From the NCBI GenBank assembly GCA_017524805.1, contig JAFXUX010000033.1, positions 62,001 through 126,000 on the forward strand: a stretch of 64,000 bases of DNA. Direction: 5' to 3'. Source of the stretch: Candidatus Methanomethylophilaceae archaeon. Its GTDB lineage: Archaea > Thermoplasmatota > Thermoplasmata > Methanomassiliicoccales > Methanomethylophilaceae. Numbering within the stretch: the first letter of the stretch is position 1; each line of letters starts with the position of its first letter. The translations under genes were made by a program, and so were the position numbers. The notes beneath the pieces were generated by a model. That model was given only the letters and a program-made list of their open reading frames with translations. It was not told where the DNA came from and did not search any database. This document shows positions 24,246 to 34,170 of the stretch, piece after piece.

Positions 24246-25577
24246 TTGGAATCGCTCAATAAAGCTGTGATAATACTGGGACATATTCTGGCGCTTATTA
24301 TCAGCGAATTTGTGATGTACTGCGTGGGGATCGTCAATACCGACCTTTACATCTCCATTCCCGTAGGAATAAGCATGATCGGCCTGGTGGTCGTATTGGG
24401 GATGTCCATGTACAAAATCGATTACAGCGAATTCCACAACACATTCGCCGTCTTCGATTATCACACCGTGATCAGGATGATCGTCAAAAGCGCCGAAGGC
24501 TTCGGAACTCTCATCGGCTTGGCGCTGACATTCGGCGTATACGGGATCGTCCTGATGATATTCCCGCTCATCCTGGGGATCATTGGGTTCGTCATCGCTC
24601 TGATCGTCTTCCTGATCTACTACTTCATTGTGATGATCATATTCGTCACGGTTCTGGGCTACTCGAAGATGAAGGAGAGGGCCGGTTACGCCAAAAACAC
24701 CCGCCGCTGCGTATGCCCGAGCTGCGGCGCCATATTCGAGCGCCCGATCTACGTCTGCTCTTGCGGCCAACGCTATCCCACGGCGAATGGCCTGGACCTC
24801 CGCCCATCGATCCACGGGATCAACCACACCCATTGCGAAGTGTGCGACGCAAAACTGCCTGTGACTGATCGCCACAATAAAAGACGCCTCCTCGATGCGG
24901 TATGCCCGGAATGCGACGCCATAATCAATGCCAAAGAAGCCAAGCCCTACATTCTGACCTTGGCCGGGCCGTCCAAATCCGGGAAGACTACCCTCGCTTT
25001 CTCCGCTATGTATGCGATAGAGAAGAGCGGAAAATACTCCTACCCATACAGTTCCTCTTACAGCGGAAGCACCCCCAAAACATACAGCCCGCCTTACGTG
25101 ATAGATGTGGACGTCTCCAAGAAGACGAACCGCCATCTCGTCATGTTCGACATCAACGGCTCATACTTCAGCAGCGACGAGAACGATTTCGGACAGCAGC
25201 CCCAATACGGGCAGGAAGACGCAATCTTCGTGACGATAGACGCCAGCGCCCAGGACGCCGCGGTCAAAGCCGAACTGGCCGTCAACGAATTCTGGCAGAA
25301 ATACCATTCGATATCGCAGACCTCTCTGACCAGCACGATCCGCGTCCCGCTTCACCTGGTGGTCACCCACAAAGATGCCATCGGAGACCCGGGAGACGTC
25401 AGGGGATATCTGGTATCCTCTGGCTTCGGGCAGCTGATCTCCATGCTGGACAACAGCTTCAGCAGCGTCTCATACCATATATGCGATGCAAGAGACACAA
25501 AAGAGGTCGCGAAAGTGTTCTTCGATGCGTTCGTCAGGCTGGACTCGGACGTGGCGAACATGTTCTACAAGGCGTGA
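24246..25577 (+). CDS. Membrane zinc-ribbon GTPase-like protein (paralogue 2)
   Basis: 443 residues, same architecture as the preceding gene and clearly homologous over its length. It has hydrophobic pairs at about 5-55 and 95-145, zinc ribbons CVCPSCGAIFERPIYVCSCG and CEVCDAKLP..CPECDA, P-loop GPSKSGKT (about 240), FDINGSYF (about 301) and THKD (about 373). The start codon is TTG, supported by GGAG eight bases upstream and by alignment with paralogue 1. The third G-motif has Asn-Gly instead of the common Ala-Gly (DxNG), shared with paralogue 1 and so probably functional. The tandem arrangement suggests a heteromeric or specialised membrane complex. Confidence 0.8.
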   Translation: MESLNKAVIILGHILALIISEFVMYCVGIVNTDLYISIPVGISMIGLVVVLGMSMYKIDYSEFHNTFAVFDYHTVIRMIVKSAEGFGTLIGLALTFGVYGIVLMIFPLILGIIGFVIALIVFLIYYFIVMIIFVTVLGYSKMKERAGYAKNTRRCVCPSCGAIFERPIYVCSCGQRYPTANGLDLRPSIHGINHTHCEVCDAKLPVTDRHNKRRLLDAVCPECDAIINAKEAKPYILTLAGPSKSGKTTLAFSAMYAIEKSGKYSYPYSSSYSGSTPKTYSPPYVIDVDVSKKTNRHLVMFDINGSYFSSDENDFGQQPQYGQEDAIFVTIDASAQDAAVKAELAVNEFWQKYHSISQTSLTSTIRVPLHLVVTHKDAIGDPGDVRGYLVSSGFGQLISMLDNSFSSVSYHICDARDTKEVAKVFFDAFVRLDSDVANMFYKA

Positions 25578-25643
25578 GGAAGGACATCGACATTTATGCG
25601 CAAGTGATTTGACTGCAAAACCCATTATAGATTACAGGATGCC

Positions 25644-26759
25644 GTGGTTCAATTGATCTGCTTTCATTGCTTCCAAGAAATCGACAAGGAACTGTACATT
25701 TGCAACAACATAAGATGCACCAGCCCCACCAAAGAGGTTGTCCCCAACATAAGCGGCGGCAAAAGGGTGTGCCCCACCTGCGGGAAAAAGGTGGGATTCC
25801 GCATATGCCCCAACTGCAAATGCCAAATACCTTTCGACCAGGAGAACCAGAAGAACATCTTCTACGCGATCGCCGGGGTCAGAGGATGCGGGAAAACCCA
25901 CTACATGACCGTCCTGATAGACAGGATGAAAGAGCTGTCCAACGAGTTCGAATGGAACATACAGGGCATAGGGGACACGGAAGAGATCTACAGAACCAAC
26001 TATTACAACCCGCTCTTCAAGAACCACACCACCCTGGAAGGTACGGACCCTCTGAGCATCAGGAAGGATTACGATGTACTTTCATACAGGCTGAAGCTGA
26101 AGAATGGCAAGACCATATACCTGCATTTCATCGACACCGCCGGAGAAGACGTCCGCGACATCAGAGGGACCTCCGCAATAGGCAATTACCTGTCTTACGC
26201 CCAGGGCCTCATATACATCATCGATCCGACCATATGCGACGGAGTATCCGATGTCGTCGGGAGCGGCCACGGCGCAGACGAAGACACCGATTACATCTCC
26301 ACTTTCAACAGCATCTGCCAGACCATCCGCAGCTTCAACAGGATCGGCGACAAGAAGAAGATCCCCATCCCGCTGGCGATAGTCATGGCCAAAGTGGACG
26401 TGCTCCTCCGCGAGCCAAAGAGCCAGGAGGAGATGAGCGCGCTTCTGGGGCCGGAATCGGCCATCAACAAACCCAGGGTGAAAGGGAGGTTCGACGAGGA
26501 GAACAGCTACGCCATCGACCAGGAGATCCGCGGATACATCGGAAAATACTCCAGCGGGCAGATCAATCAGGCCGCGGAGAGCGAATTCAAGGTCTCCCGC
26601 TTTTTCGGGGTCTCGGCGCTGGGCAAAGACCCGGAGGGAAAGAGGATCGACAAGATCGAGCCCCTGAGAGTGGAGGACCCCATCCTTTGGCTGATCTACG
26701 GCAAGAACACCAAGACCGACAAATTCCCCGATCTGCCCGACCTATTCCACAGGAGGTGA
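25644..26759 (+). CDS. Soluble zinc-ribbon GTPase of DO-GTPase2 type
   Basis: 371 residues, GTG start. The N-terminal 65 residues hold three Cys pairs (CFHCFQEIDKELYICNNIRC, CPTCGKK, CPNCKC). The GTPase domain then has a P-loop GVRGCGKTHYM at about 75, a canonical DTAGED at about 165, a long hydrophobic strand AQGLIYIIDP and an AKVD at about 251 as the base-specificity motif. This is the pattern I associate with the double-GTPase 2 family that pairs with GTPase-associated protein 1. There are no membrane helices. The next gene starts three bases after its stop behind AGGAGGTGA, so the two are tightly coupled. Confidence 0.75.
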   Translation: MVQLICFHCFQEIDKELYICNNIRCTSPTKEVVPNISGGKRVCPTCGKKVGFRICPNCKCQIPFDQENQKNIFYAIAGVRGCGKTHYMTVLIDRMKELSNEFEWNIQGIGDTEEIYRTNYYNPLFKNHTTLEGTDPLSIRKDYDVLSYRLKLKNGKTIYLHFIDTAGEDVRDIRGTSAIGNYLSYAQGLIYIIDPTICDGVSDVVGSGHGADEDTDYISTFNSICQTIRSFNRIGDKKKIPIPLAIVMAKVDVLLREPKSQEEMSALLGPESAINKPRVKGRFDEENSYAIDQEIRGYIGKYSSGQINQAAESEFKVSRFFGVSALGKDPEGKRIDKIEPLRVEDPILWLIYGKNTKTDKFPDLPDLFHRR

Positions 26760-26762
26760 ACC

Positions 26763-29207
26763 ATGCCGGAGCAGATCATTTACACCATAAACCGCGCGAT
26801 ACCAGGCCATCTCCAATCCGGCTACGGGATATACTCCGAGACTGAGGGCATCCCCGAGGGGGACCGCGCCGATGTCCTGGCAAGATTCTCGTCGTTCAAA
26901 CCGCCCATGCCCATAAGCGGACCGGATGATCCCAATCTGGAGCTCATACCCAAAGCCCTGGCGTTCGGGACGCTGAAATCCGGGAAGATGTGCGTCGCCC
27001 AGAAAACCTTCACCGGGTACATCTACGGGATGCCGAGCAGATACAACAATTACGTTTCGCACTCGTTCATCTGCGATGATCTGGAAGGCTACCCGATAGA
27101 GTACATGTCCTCCCCGTCCTTCTGCACCGGGATCGACTTCGACGGCATGGACGTCACATCGGCTCCCGCCAGCCTGGACAGCTCCCCGCCGGCTCTGGAA
27201 AGCGGGCGCGCGATATGCCTGGAATCGACGGAAAAGTTCGTGGAATCCAGGGACAAAGGGTTCCTGAGGCTTCTGACATATAGGATACTGGACGCATGCG
27301 ACAGGAAAGACAAGGTGCTGCTCTGCGCCGATTGGAAGGAGACCCCATTCTGGATAGCCGCGGTCACCATGCTGTTCCCCAAAAAAATCGCGGACAGAAT
27401 GACGTTCGTTACCTATGTGCATCCGGACAACGCGGCGGTATGCGAAGAAACGATAATGGGCCTCTACGAGAGGCGCAGAGGCCAGATCCGCGAGGGCATA
27501 ATGACCTCCGATGACGAGGCCTTCGACCCGTCGGAGACGTTTGACGGCCCGTTCAACGAGTACATAGACGGGGCGTATGGCGGGCTGAGGGAGGGATTCT
27601 TCGGATTCCTGGCGAAAGCCGAAGCGGAAACCCCCGGCAAGGACATCATAGGCCTGTATGACCTGTACTGCATTGCTGAGAAAGGCATGAAGCTGTCAGG
27701 GGACAGCCTTGACCGCGCCTGGGAAGCGCTGAAGAAATACGGCGCCAAACTTCCCGCGGAATGCTCTGCGGCCGCCGTGGAATGCAGGATGGAAGTCTTG
27801 GACGATGCCGACGTGGATTTCATCCAGAACGATCTTTGCCGCTCCCTGAAGGACGAGGAATGCGTGAGGAAGATCAGGATTGCCGTGGCGAAAAGCCGCC
27901 TCCAAGGCATGGACGGCCTCAGACCTTCCGAGCTGATGGGATTTTACGAGAGGAACAGGGGATCGATCGCGGATATGGCGTCGTATCGCCTCGGAGACTG
28001 TATGGGGTCGCTTCCCGGCGCCTGCCTGGCCGCCAAATACTGGTCGGACAGCCGCTCCAAGGATTCCTTTGAAGCGGCATCGGCGGCGCTGAGCCAGGCC
28101 GGGCCAGAAGCGGCGGAATTCATCCTTTCGGATCGCCCCTTGGCCATGGCCGCTTTGGGTTCGGACAGCCCGGCGAGCGAGAGTCTGAAGCGCTCTCTCC
28201 TCGAGGGAATGCTTTCTTCGAAGACCAGCTTGGATGAGGCTGCGCGCCTTGCGGAGGTGATAGGATACGATGCCGACCTCCAGGATGCTCTGGACGACCG
28301 CATGGCGGAAGGCCCATACGCCGGAGCCTATGTCAAAGGCAGATGCGAGAGCCTCATCGCCGAAGGGAAGACGAAAGAAGCGGAATCGATGTATCTGTGC
28401 CATTGCGAATCGGCCAGCACGGAAGAGATGCTGGATGCCCTGGAATTCCTGGGGGCTGCCGGCAAACCTCTGGAGAAAGCGTGCATCCCCACAATAGCCA
28501 AGAGATTCGAGAGCATGCCCGGGGACTTCCTGTCCGAAAAGAAGATGCGCATCGCCCATATGCTGGCGGAAATTGATGAGACCCTGGAGGGATCCCTCCG
28601 CACCGCCCTTTATCTGACCGCGGACAGCATAAGCCTCGGAACCCCGGCGGATCTGGATGGATACGATTCCTTGAGTCCGGAGGAGAAGAGATCATTCTGC
28701 CGCAGAGCCCTCCGCCGCGGGGTCAGGATGGACGAGGAATGGTTCGAATCCAGGCTCGCCCCGTTCGTCGGACACGAAAGCTCCGAATTCTACGAAGCGG
28801 CGGCCGACATAGTCCGCCCCACGATCATGGACTCCCCGGAAGTCCTCGCGGCATACATCGTGGCCGTAGGGAAAACCGGGATCGACGTTTCCGACCTCAC
28901 GTACAAGAGCATACCTTGGCGCGGGAGGCCTTCGAGACTCGAGAGAGTGGTCGAGAAGATAGGCGGAAGCGAAGAGGACCTGGAGACATATTACGAGCAC
29001 TCCGAGAGGCCCCCCGAAGAGAAGGGAGGATTCCTCGGCGGATGGGGCAGCAAAGAATCCGACAGCCAGACCAAAGAGGAGAAGAGCAAGCGCTCCGGCG
29101 GCAAGGATCCGGGATCCGACAGATCAGACAGCCGCAAAGAGGAAGGCCAGCGCGAGGAAGGCGGAGGGAACATCCTCAAAGGCCTGAAAGGCTTGTTCAA
29201 AAAATGA
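26763..29207 (+). CDS. GTPase-associated protein 1 (GAP1)-like large protein
   Basis: 814 residues. The N-terminus (IIYTINRAIPGHLQSGYGIY, SEYMS..., SRYNNYVSHSFICDD) resembles the GAP1 N-terminal domain type 2; residues about 150-250 (RLLTYRILDACDRKDKVLLC, WIAAVTMLFPKKIADRMTFV) resemble the GAP1 middle domain. Residues 270-740 are mostly helical repeats with many Ala/Glu-rich helices, and the last 70 are charged and probably disordered. GAP1 proteins are partners of GTPases in bacterial NTP-dependent conflict systems; here the partner gene lies directly upstream. Its stop overlaps the Hsp70-vWA start (ATGA). The assignment rests on motif memory, not a search. Confidence 0.65.
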   Translation: MPEQIIYTINRAIPGHLQSGYGIYSETEGIPEGDRADVLARFSSFKPPMPISGPDDPNLELIPKALAFGTLKSGKMCVAQKTFTGYIYGMPSRYNNYVSHSFICDDLEGYPIEYMSSPSFCTGIDFDGMDVTSAPASLDSSPPALESGRAICLESTEKFVESRDKGFLRLLTYRILDACDRKDKVLLCADWKETPFWIAAVTMLFPKKIADRMTFVTYVHPDNAAVCEETIMGLYERRRGQIREGIMTSDDEAFDPSETFDGPFNEYIDGAYGGLREGFFGFLAKAEAETPGKDIIGLYDLYCIAEKGMKLSGDSLDRAWEALKKYGAKLPAECSAAAVECRMEVLDDADVDFIQNDLCRSLKDEECVRKIRIAVAKSRLQGMDGLRPSELMGFYERNRGSIADMASYRLGDCMGSLPGACLAAKYWSDSRSKDSFEAASAALSQAGPEAAEFILSDRPLAMAALGSDSPASESLKRSLLEGMLSSKTSLDEAARLAEVIGYDADLQDALDDRMAEGPYAGAYVKGRCESLIAEGKTKEAESMYLCHCESASTEEMLDALEFLGAAGKPLEKACIPTIAKRFESMPGDFLSEKKMRIAHMLAEIDETLEGSLRTALYLTADSISLGTPADLDGYDSLSPEEKRSFCRRALRRGVRMDEEWFESRLAPFVGHESSEFYEAAADIVRPTIMDSPEVLAAYIVAVGKTGIDVSDLTYKSIPWRGRPSRLERVVEKIGGSEEDLETYYEHSERPPEEKGGFLGGWGSKESDSQTKEEKSKRSGGKDPGSDRSDSRKEEGQREEGGGNILKGLKGLFKK

Positions 29208-31261
29208 CGGTGGACGACATGGCCGGGATAAAAGTTGGGATAGATTTGGGGACCACGTACTCAGCGATAGCTTACGTGGACGACAGCGGAACGCCCAGGA
29301 TGATCGAGACCGACTGGGGCGAGGACACCACCCCTTCGGTGGTCGCCATAACCGATGACGGGTACATAGTCGGACACGAGGCCAAGGAGTTCCAAGCCAG
29401 CGGAACCGAAAACGCCTTCTCGACGTTCAAGAGGTTCATGGGAAGCAGCCACCGCTATTACGCCGGCGACAGGGAATTCAGCCCGGAAGAGCTGTCCAGC
29501 ATGCTCCTGAAACGCATGAAGGAGGTGGCCGAAAAAGTATCCGGGAAGGAGATAGAGGGCGCGGTGATCACCTGCCCCGCGTACTTCAACGAATTCCAGA
29601 GGAAAGCTACCAAAAAAGCCGGGGAAGACGCCGGCCTGAAGGTCTTGGACCTGGTGAACGAGCCTACGGCGGCCTCCGTCTATTACGGATTCAAAAAAGG
29701 CGCCAACGGCACGCTGATGACCTTCGACCTCGGCGGAGGGACTTTCGACATCACCATACTGGTTATCGCGGACGGGAACATCACCGTCAAAGCCACCAAA
29801 GGGGATTCCGCACTGGGCGGGAAGAACTGGGACTCCGAGCTTTGCGACATCGTCTCCGCCAAATTCCAGGAGGAGACCGGAGACAGCTTCGAGAACGACA
29901 AGGAGTTCATGTGCAAGATGATCGTCGACTCGGAGAAGATGAAAAAGGAGCTCTCGTCGAGGAACGACGCCAAGATGAGGATAAACTACGGCGGCAGCGC
30001 GGTCACCATCTCCGTCAGCAGAGATGAGTTCGAAGAAGCCACATCCTATCTCGTAGACAAGACGATCAGCATCTGCAGAGACCTCCTCGCCGAGATGGGC
30101 ATGAAATGGAGCGACATCGACCACGTGCTTCTGGTCGGAGGCTCCACCCGCATGCCGGCCGTCCGCTCTGCCATCAAAAACGAGAGCAAAACGGACGTCA
30201 TCATCCATGAGGACACCGACCTGGCCGTCGCCAAAGGGGCAGCTCTGCTTGCGAACGCGCAGGAAGGCAAGATAAGGATACACAAGAAAGAGCAGGGCAT
30301 GGGCGTCAGGACCGTCAACATGAGCTTCAAGGACGTGACCCCGTTCGGCCTCGGAACTTTGGTCACCGATCCCGGGTTCACAAAATACCTCAACAAGATA
30401 ATGATCGCCCGCAACTCCGCGATCCCGGCCAAAGGCCGGCGCACTGTCAAGATACAGCCCGGGAACTATACCACGAAGCTCGACATATACACTATCCAGG
30501 GCGAGAGCGAGAACCCCTTGGACGTGGGCAACAAAGTGCTGTACCTGACCGTCGCAAAAGAGATAGAGAACGACGGGGACGGCGTGGAGATAGATATCGA
30601 CTACGAATACGACCGCAGCGGCATGGTTAAAGTCACGGCCTATCAGGGCGAACGTCTCCTCAAAATGGAGACGGGGGTAGTCCCGGACAACTGCGCTTGG
30701 ATGGGCAAGCCCCCTGTGGCCGAGAAGATCGCCGGAGGAAAGAAGTACATCATCCTGACGATTGACCTGTCCGGAAGCATGAGCGGCAATCCTTTGAAGG
30801 AAGCCATCAACGAGATGTGCAAGTTCGCCAAGATGATCAAGGACGCGGAGTTCGCCCTGGTAGCGTTCGCCGACTCCTCCAAAGAGGTCTCCGGATTCAC
30901 TACCCCCGGCAACATACTGTCTAAGATCGAGTCTCTGAACAGCGTCAACGTCGGCGGAGGTACCAGCTGCAACCCCCTGAACAAACAGGTATATTCCCTG
31001 GCCAAAAGCGTCGCAGGAAAAGGGAAAGTGTTCGTCGTGACGCTGACGGACGGCCAATGGTATGGCGACAATACGGTCGAGAGCAGCATAAAGAGCCTGA
31101 AAGAGCTTAAAGTCGAATGCATAGGCATCGGGTTCGGGGACGTGGACAGAACCTTCATCCGCAAGATATCATCCTCCGACAAATCCGCTCTAAAAGCCAG
31201 CTTCGGAGGCCTGGGAAGAACGCTGTCGTCGATAGCTTCAGATATCAGCGGAAGCAAATGA
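29204..31261 (+). CDS. Hsp70 family protein fused to a von Willebrand factor A domain
   Basis: 685 residues from the ATG overlapping the GAP1 stop. Residues 1-390 are an Hsp70 ATPase domain: VGIDLGTTYSAIAYVD, TFDLGGGTFDITILV, ALGGKNWDSELCD, LLVGGSTRMPAVRSA. Residues about 390-510 form a beta-rich part like the Hsp70 substrate domain without the helical lid. Residues about 515-685 are a vWA domain with a complete MIDAS site: DLSGSMSG, then the Thr in GGGTSCNP and the Asp in TLTDGQW. The fusion suggests metal-dependent binding coupled to an ATP-driven chaperone. It is central to the GTPase/Hsp70 set. Confidence 0.9.
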   Translation: MTVDDMAGIKVGIDLGTTYSAIAYVDDSGTPRMIETDWGEDTTPSVVAITDDGYIVGHEAKEFQASGTENAFSTFKRFMGSSHRYYAGDREFSPEELSSMLLKRMKEVAEKVSGKEIEGAVITCPAYFNEFQRKATKKAGEDAGLKVLDLVNEPTAASVYYGFKKGANGTLMTFDLGGGTFDITILVIADGNITVKATKGDSALGGKNWDSELCDIVSAKFQEETGDSFENDKEFMCKMIVDSEKMKKELSSRNDAKMRINYGGSAVTISVSRDEFEEATSYLVDKTISICRDLLAEMGMKWSDIDHVLLVGGSTRMPAVRSAIKNESKTDVIIHEDTDLAVAKGAALLANAQEGKIRIHKKEQGMGVRTVNMSFKDVTPFGLGTLVTDPGFTKYLNKIMIARNSAIPAKGRRTVKIQPGNYTTKLDIYTIQGESENPLDVGNKVLYLTVAKEIENDGDGVEIDIDYEYDRSGMVKVTAYQGERLLKMETGVVPDNCAWMGKPPVAEKIAGGKKYIILTIDLSGSMSGNPLKEAINEMCKFAKMIKDAEFALVAFADSSKEVSGFTTPGNILSKIESLNSVNVGGGTSCNPLNKQVYSLAKSVAGKGKVFVVTLTDGQWYGDNTVESSIKSLKELKVECIGIGFGDVDRTFIRKISSSDKSALKASFGGLGRTLSSIASDISGSK

Positions 31262-31291
31262 TGCGGACACAGGAAGCGAAGAGGACGGACG

Positions 31292-34165
31292 ATGACTGAC
31301 CCTTACAAAGCCTTGGGACTCAACCCTCTGAACACATACGACAAGCCTCAGGTGCAGCAGAGGATAAACGCTCTGAAGAGGGCCAACGAAATCAAATACA
31401 GCCCGGAGGAGCTTGCCAGATTCGAGGCGGAGATAACTTCCGGGATGGCCGCGGACGAATCCCTGGCCGCAATGAAGAAAGATTTCTCCAGGGTTCTGAG
31501 GAGCTTCATCTTCGTGCGCACGGACGGCAAGCAGGTGATCTTGGACAAGAGCGCCGACGCCATCTGCAAGAAGATGAAGAACAAAGGATGGAACATCGAG
31601 AAGGATGACATCGACGATCTTACCAAAACCCCCATCGAGAAATGCAAGGACTACGCCCTGAACGCGAAGCTCGTCGGAGCCCTGGGGGCGATGGAATGCA
31701 AGCCGTTCGTGGAATGGACCAACGACGCCGTGGACACGGCCAACGGCTACGGAGGAAACGTAGATAAGCTGGGCCCGAAGTTCGATGCGAGCGAGGTCAG
31801 GGCCATCTACGCCGCCCTCAACAAAATCTTCGACGTGCTGATGGAGCAGCGCAAATGCATGGACCTCGTCAAAGCGTTCAGGAAAGTGAAGCCCTGCGTT
31901 GACGACGACAAGCTGCTGGAAGACCTGAAAACATGGTCCGTCCTGTGGGAGATCGTCGAGGACATAAGGGCCTCATCCTCGGACCGCATAGAGAGGAGCA
32001 CGATAGAGGCCCTCTTCGAAAGCAACGGATTCGCCCGTTCCGGAGCTGACACCGACAAGTCCCTGAAAGCGCTCGAGCAGTACTGCATGAGCATGGGGAT
32101 AATCGCGAACCTGTCGAAGGACGACGATTTCGATCTCAGATGCGGCTCGTGCGGCGCCTACATGCCCAAAGACAACGAGAAATGCACCGTCTGCGGGTCG
32201 GATCTGTACTACCACTGCAAATGCGGGGCCACGACGCCTTTTTCTGAGGGGAAATGCAAGCGCTGCGGAATGGGGATAGCCCTCGTCAGCGACATCAAGG
32301 AAACGCAGAAGAAGGTCGAAAAACTGACGGCATCCTACGGTCTGGCCGAGCTCAGGCGCCTGCTCAATGACCTCGGGGAGCACAAGAAAAACTTGGATCC
32401 TCTGGTCTTGGCCAGAGCCGAAGCTGTTCTGAGGGACAACGACGCCATCGTTTCCAAGTTGGATTCGCTGATCTCAGCATCGAAAATAAACGAGGCCCTG
32501 GAAGCCTCGAAGAGATACCTCGCCGGGAAGCCAAACTCCCCAGACCTCGAACAGGTGAGGCTGCGCAAGAGCCACTGCGAATCCACGATGGCCGAGGTCA
32601 GAAGGCGCCTCCAGGACGCCGGGACCCTTTCGGGGAAGGACGCCGCCAAAGAATACGCCGCGATAATGCGCCTCTGCGCCGACTGCCCCGAAGCCAACGC
32701 GCGCTTGGAAGGCCTCAGGCCGCAGAAGCCTTCCTCGGTGATGCTGTCGGAAAGCATGGACGGGTTCATCAGGATAAGGATGGCCCAAGCCGACGGGAAA
32801 CCGGCCGGGTATGAGATCGTCAAGAACGCCGGCCGCGCCCCTAGGAACCGCGAGGACGGAGAGACGATAAAGACCGCCGCCTCGGAATACGTGGACCGCG
32901 ACATCGTCTTCGGGAAGGGCTACTACTACGCCGTATACTCCGAGAGGGAAGGGATATCATCATCCGAGCCTACGTACGCCGGACCGTTCGCCGTGTTCTC
33001 CAACGTGAGGAACCTCCGCGCCTCTTCGGAAACGAAGGGGATACGCCTGAGATTCGATGTCCCCAAAGGATGCAGCAGAGTCTGGATGTGCAGATCCGAA
33101 GGCTCCGTACCGGCTTTCCTCGGCATGGGACGCATAGATCTTGGGACCGAGGGCGGATATCTGGACGTGGAATCCTCCGGCGAAGGCATGTCATACGGTT
33201 ACCTTCTGGTGGCCGAATATTCCGACGGGCGCTCTACGCCGGCGTTCTCGAAAGGCGTCTCGGTAGTATGCACCTATGAGAAGGTCCCGGAACCGCCCGG
33301 CAATTTCAAGGTGCAGCCGAAAGGGAACGGAACTTTCTCGGCCGCATGGAACCAATGCAGAGAGGAATGCAGGCTGTATTCATCGCCGAAGCGCATCGGC
33401 GGAAACAAAACGGCCACCGCTGATTACGTCAGAAAGAACATGTCGCCCCTGAGCTTCGAGACAACGGGCCAGAATTCGGCTTCGTTCTCGCTCCCGCCCG
33501 GCGCCGTGCTGTACGTCTACCCCGTGGTCATATCGGGTTCCAACGCCGCCATAGGCGCCGAAAAGCTCGTGCACAACGCGATCCCGCCGGACAACGTCAG
33601 ATGCGTGTACAGCGGAGGGAGATACGTCGTCACATTGGACTGGCCGAAAGGCGCCTTGGCGATGAGGGCATGCTATTCCGGGGACGGATTCCCGTCGGAC
33701 CCCCACGAAGGGTTCTCTGTAAGGAAAACCAAACAGGAGTACGATGCCCAGAAAAAGATCGAGATACCGTCCAAGGATTCGGAGATATTCGTCGCCGTCT
33801 TCTCCGAATATCCGGAGAGCACATTCTCCGAGGGGCGCAGCATCAGCTGCTCCAAGCTGAAAGAAAAAACCGCGATAAGATACAGCATCACAAGCGGGCT
33901 GTTCGGAACGAAGATAGAGTTCTCGACCGACCCCACATTGAGCGCCCTGCCTGAGATGGCGCTCCGCGTATCCGACTTCGGATTCCCGCGCCCGGACGAC
34001 GAGAAGATTGCCACCGTGAGCAAAGTCGATCTGAACAAAGGAAGGGGCACTTTCGTCCTCTCCAAAGAAGCGGCCAAAGCGTATAGGAGCTCCAAGAGAT
34101 CGGGGCTATTCTTCGCGAACTTCGAGGACTATGAGATTTACACGCTGGAACACCCCAGGAGCTGA
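31292..34165 (+). CDS. Large protein with J-like start, zinc ribbons and fibronectin-like repeats
   Basis: 957 residues of unknown function. It begins DPYKALGLNPLNTYDKPQVQ, reminiscent of the start of a J-domain, but has no HPD motif. Residues about 20-270 are helical. Two or three zinc ribbons lie at about 283-329 (CGSCGAYMPKDNEKCTVCG, CKCGATTPFSEGKCKRCG). A coiled or TPR-like helical part spans 335-470, and from about 480 to 870 there are beta-rich units resembling fibronectin type III (for example YYYAVYSEREGISSSEPTYAG, GYLLVAEYSDGRSTPAFSKG). The ATG follows GAGG by seven bases. Its place between two Hsp70 genes suggests a co-chaperone or substrate-binding scaffold. Confidence 0.65.
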   Translation: MTDPYKALGLNPLNTYDKPQVQQRINALKRANEIKYSPEELARFEAEITSGMAADESLAAMKKDFSRVLRSFIFVRTDGKQVILDKSADAICKKMKNKGWNIEKDDIDDLTKTPIEKCKDYALNAKLVGALGAMECKPFVEWTNDAVDTANGYGGNVDKLGPKFDASEVRAIYAALNKIFDVLMEQRKCMDLVKAFRKVKPCVDDDKLLEDLKTWSVLWEIVEDIRASSSDRIERSTIEALFESNGFARSGADTDKSLKALEQYCMSMGIIANLSKDDDFDLRCGSCGAYMPKDNEKCTVCGSDLYYHCKCGATTPFSEGKCKRCGMGIALVSDIKETQKKVEKLTASYGLAELRRLLNDLGEHKKNLDPLVLARAEAVLRDNDAIVSKLDSLISASKINEALEASKRYLAGKPNSPDLEQVRLRKSHCESTMAEVRRRLQDAGTLSGKDAAKEYAAIMRLCADCPEANARLEGLRPQKPSSVMLSESMDGFIRIRMAQADGKPAGYEIVKNAGRAPRNREDGETIKTAASEYVDRDIVFGKGYYYAVYSEREGISSSEPTYAGPFAVFSNVRNLRASSETKGIRLRFDVPKGCSRVWMCRSEGSVPAFLGMGRIDLGTEGGYLDVESSGEGMSYGYLLVAEYSDGRSTPAFSKGVSVVCTYEKVPEPPGNFKVQPKGNGTFSAAWNQCREECRLYSSPKRIGGNKTATADYVRKNMSPLSFETTGQNSASFSLPPGAVLYVYPVVISGSNAAIGAEKLVHNAIPPDNVRCVYSGGRYVVTLDWPKGALAMRACYSGDGFPSDPHEGFSVRKTKQEYDAQKKIEIPSKDSEIFVAVFSEYPESTFSEGRSISCSKLKEKTAIRYSITSGLFGTKIEFSTDPTLSALPEMALRVSDFGFPRPDDEKIATVSKVDLNKGRGTFVLSKEAAKAYRSSKRSGLFFANFEDYEIYTLEHPRS

Positions 34166-34170
34166 TTGAT

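Noticed and set aside
29261-31057. 598-codon minus-strand frame opposite the Hsp70-vWA gene
   Set aside because: High-GC antisense frame; the plus strand has unambiguous Hsp70 and vWA motifs.
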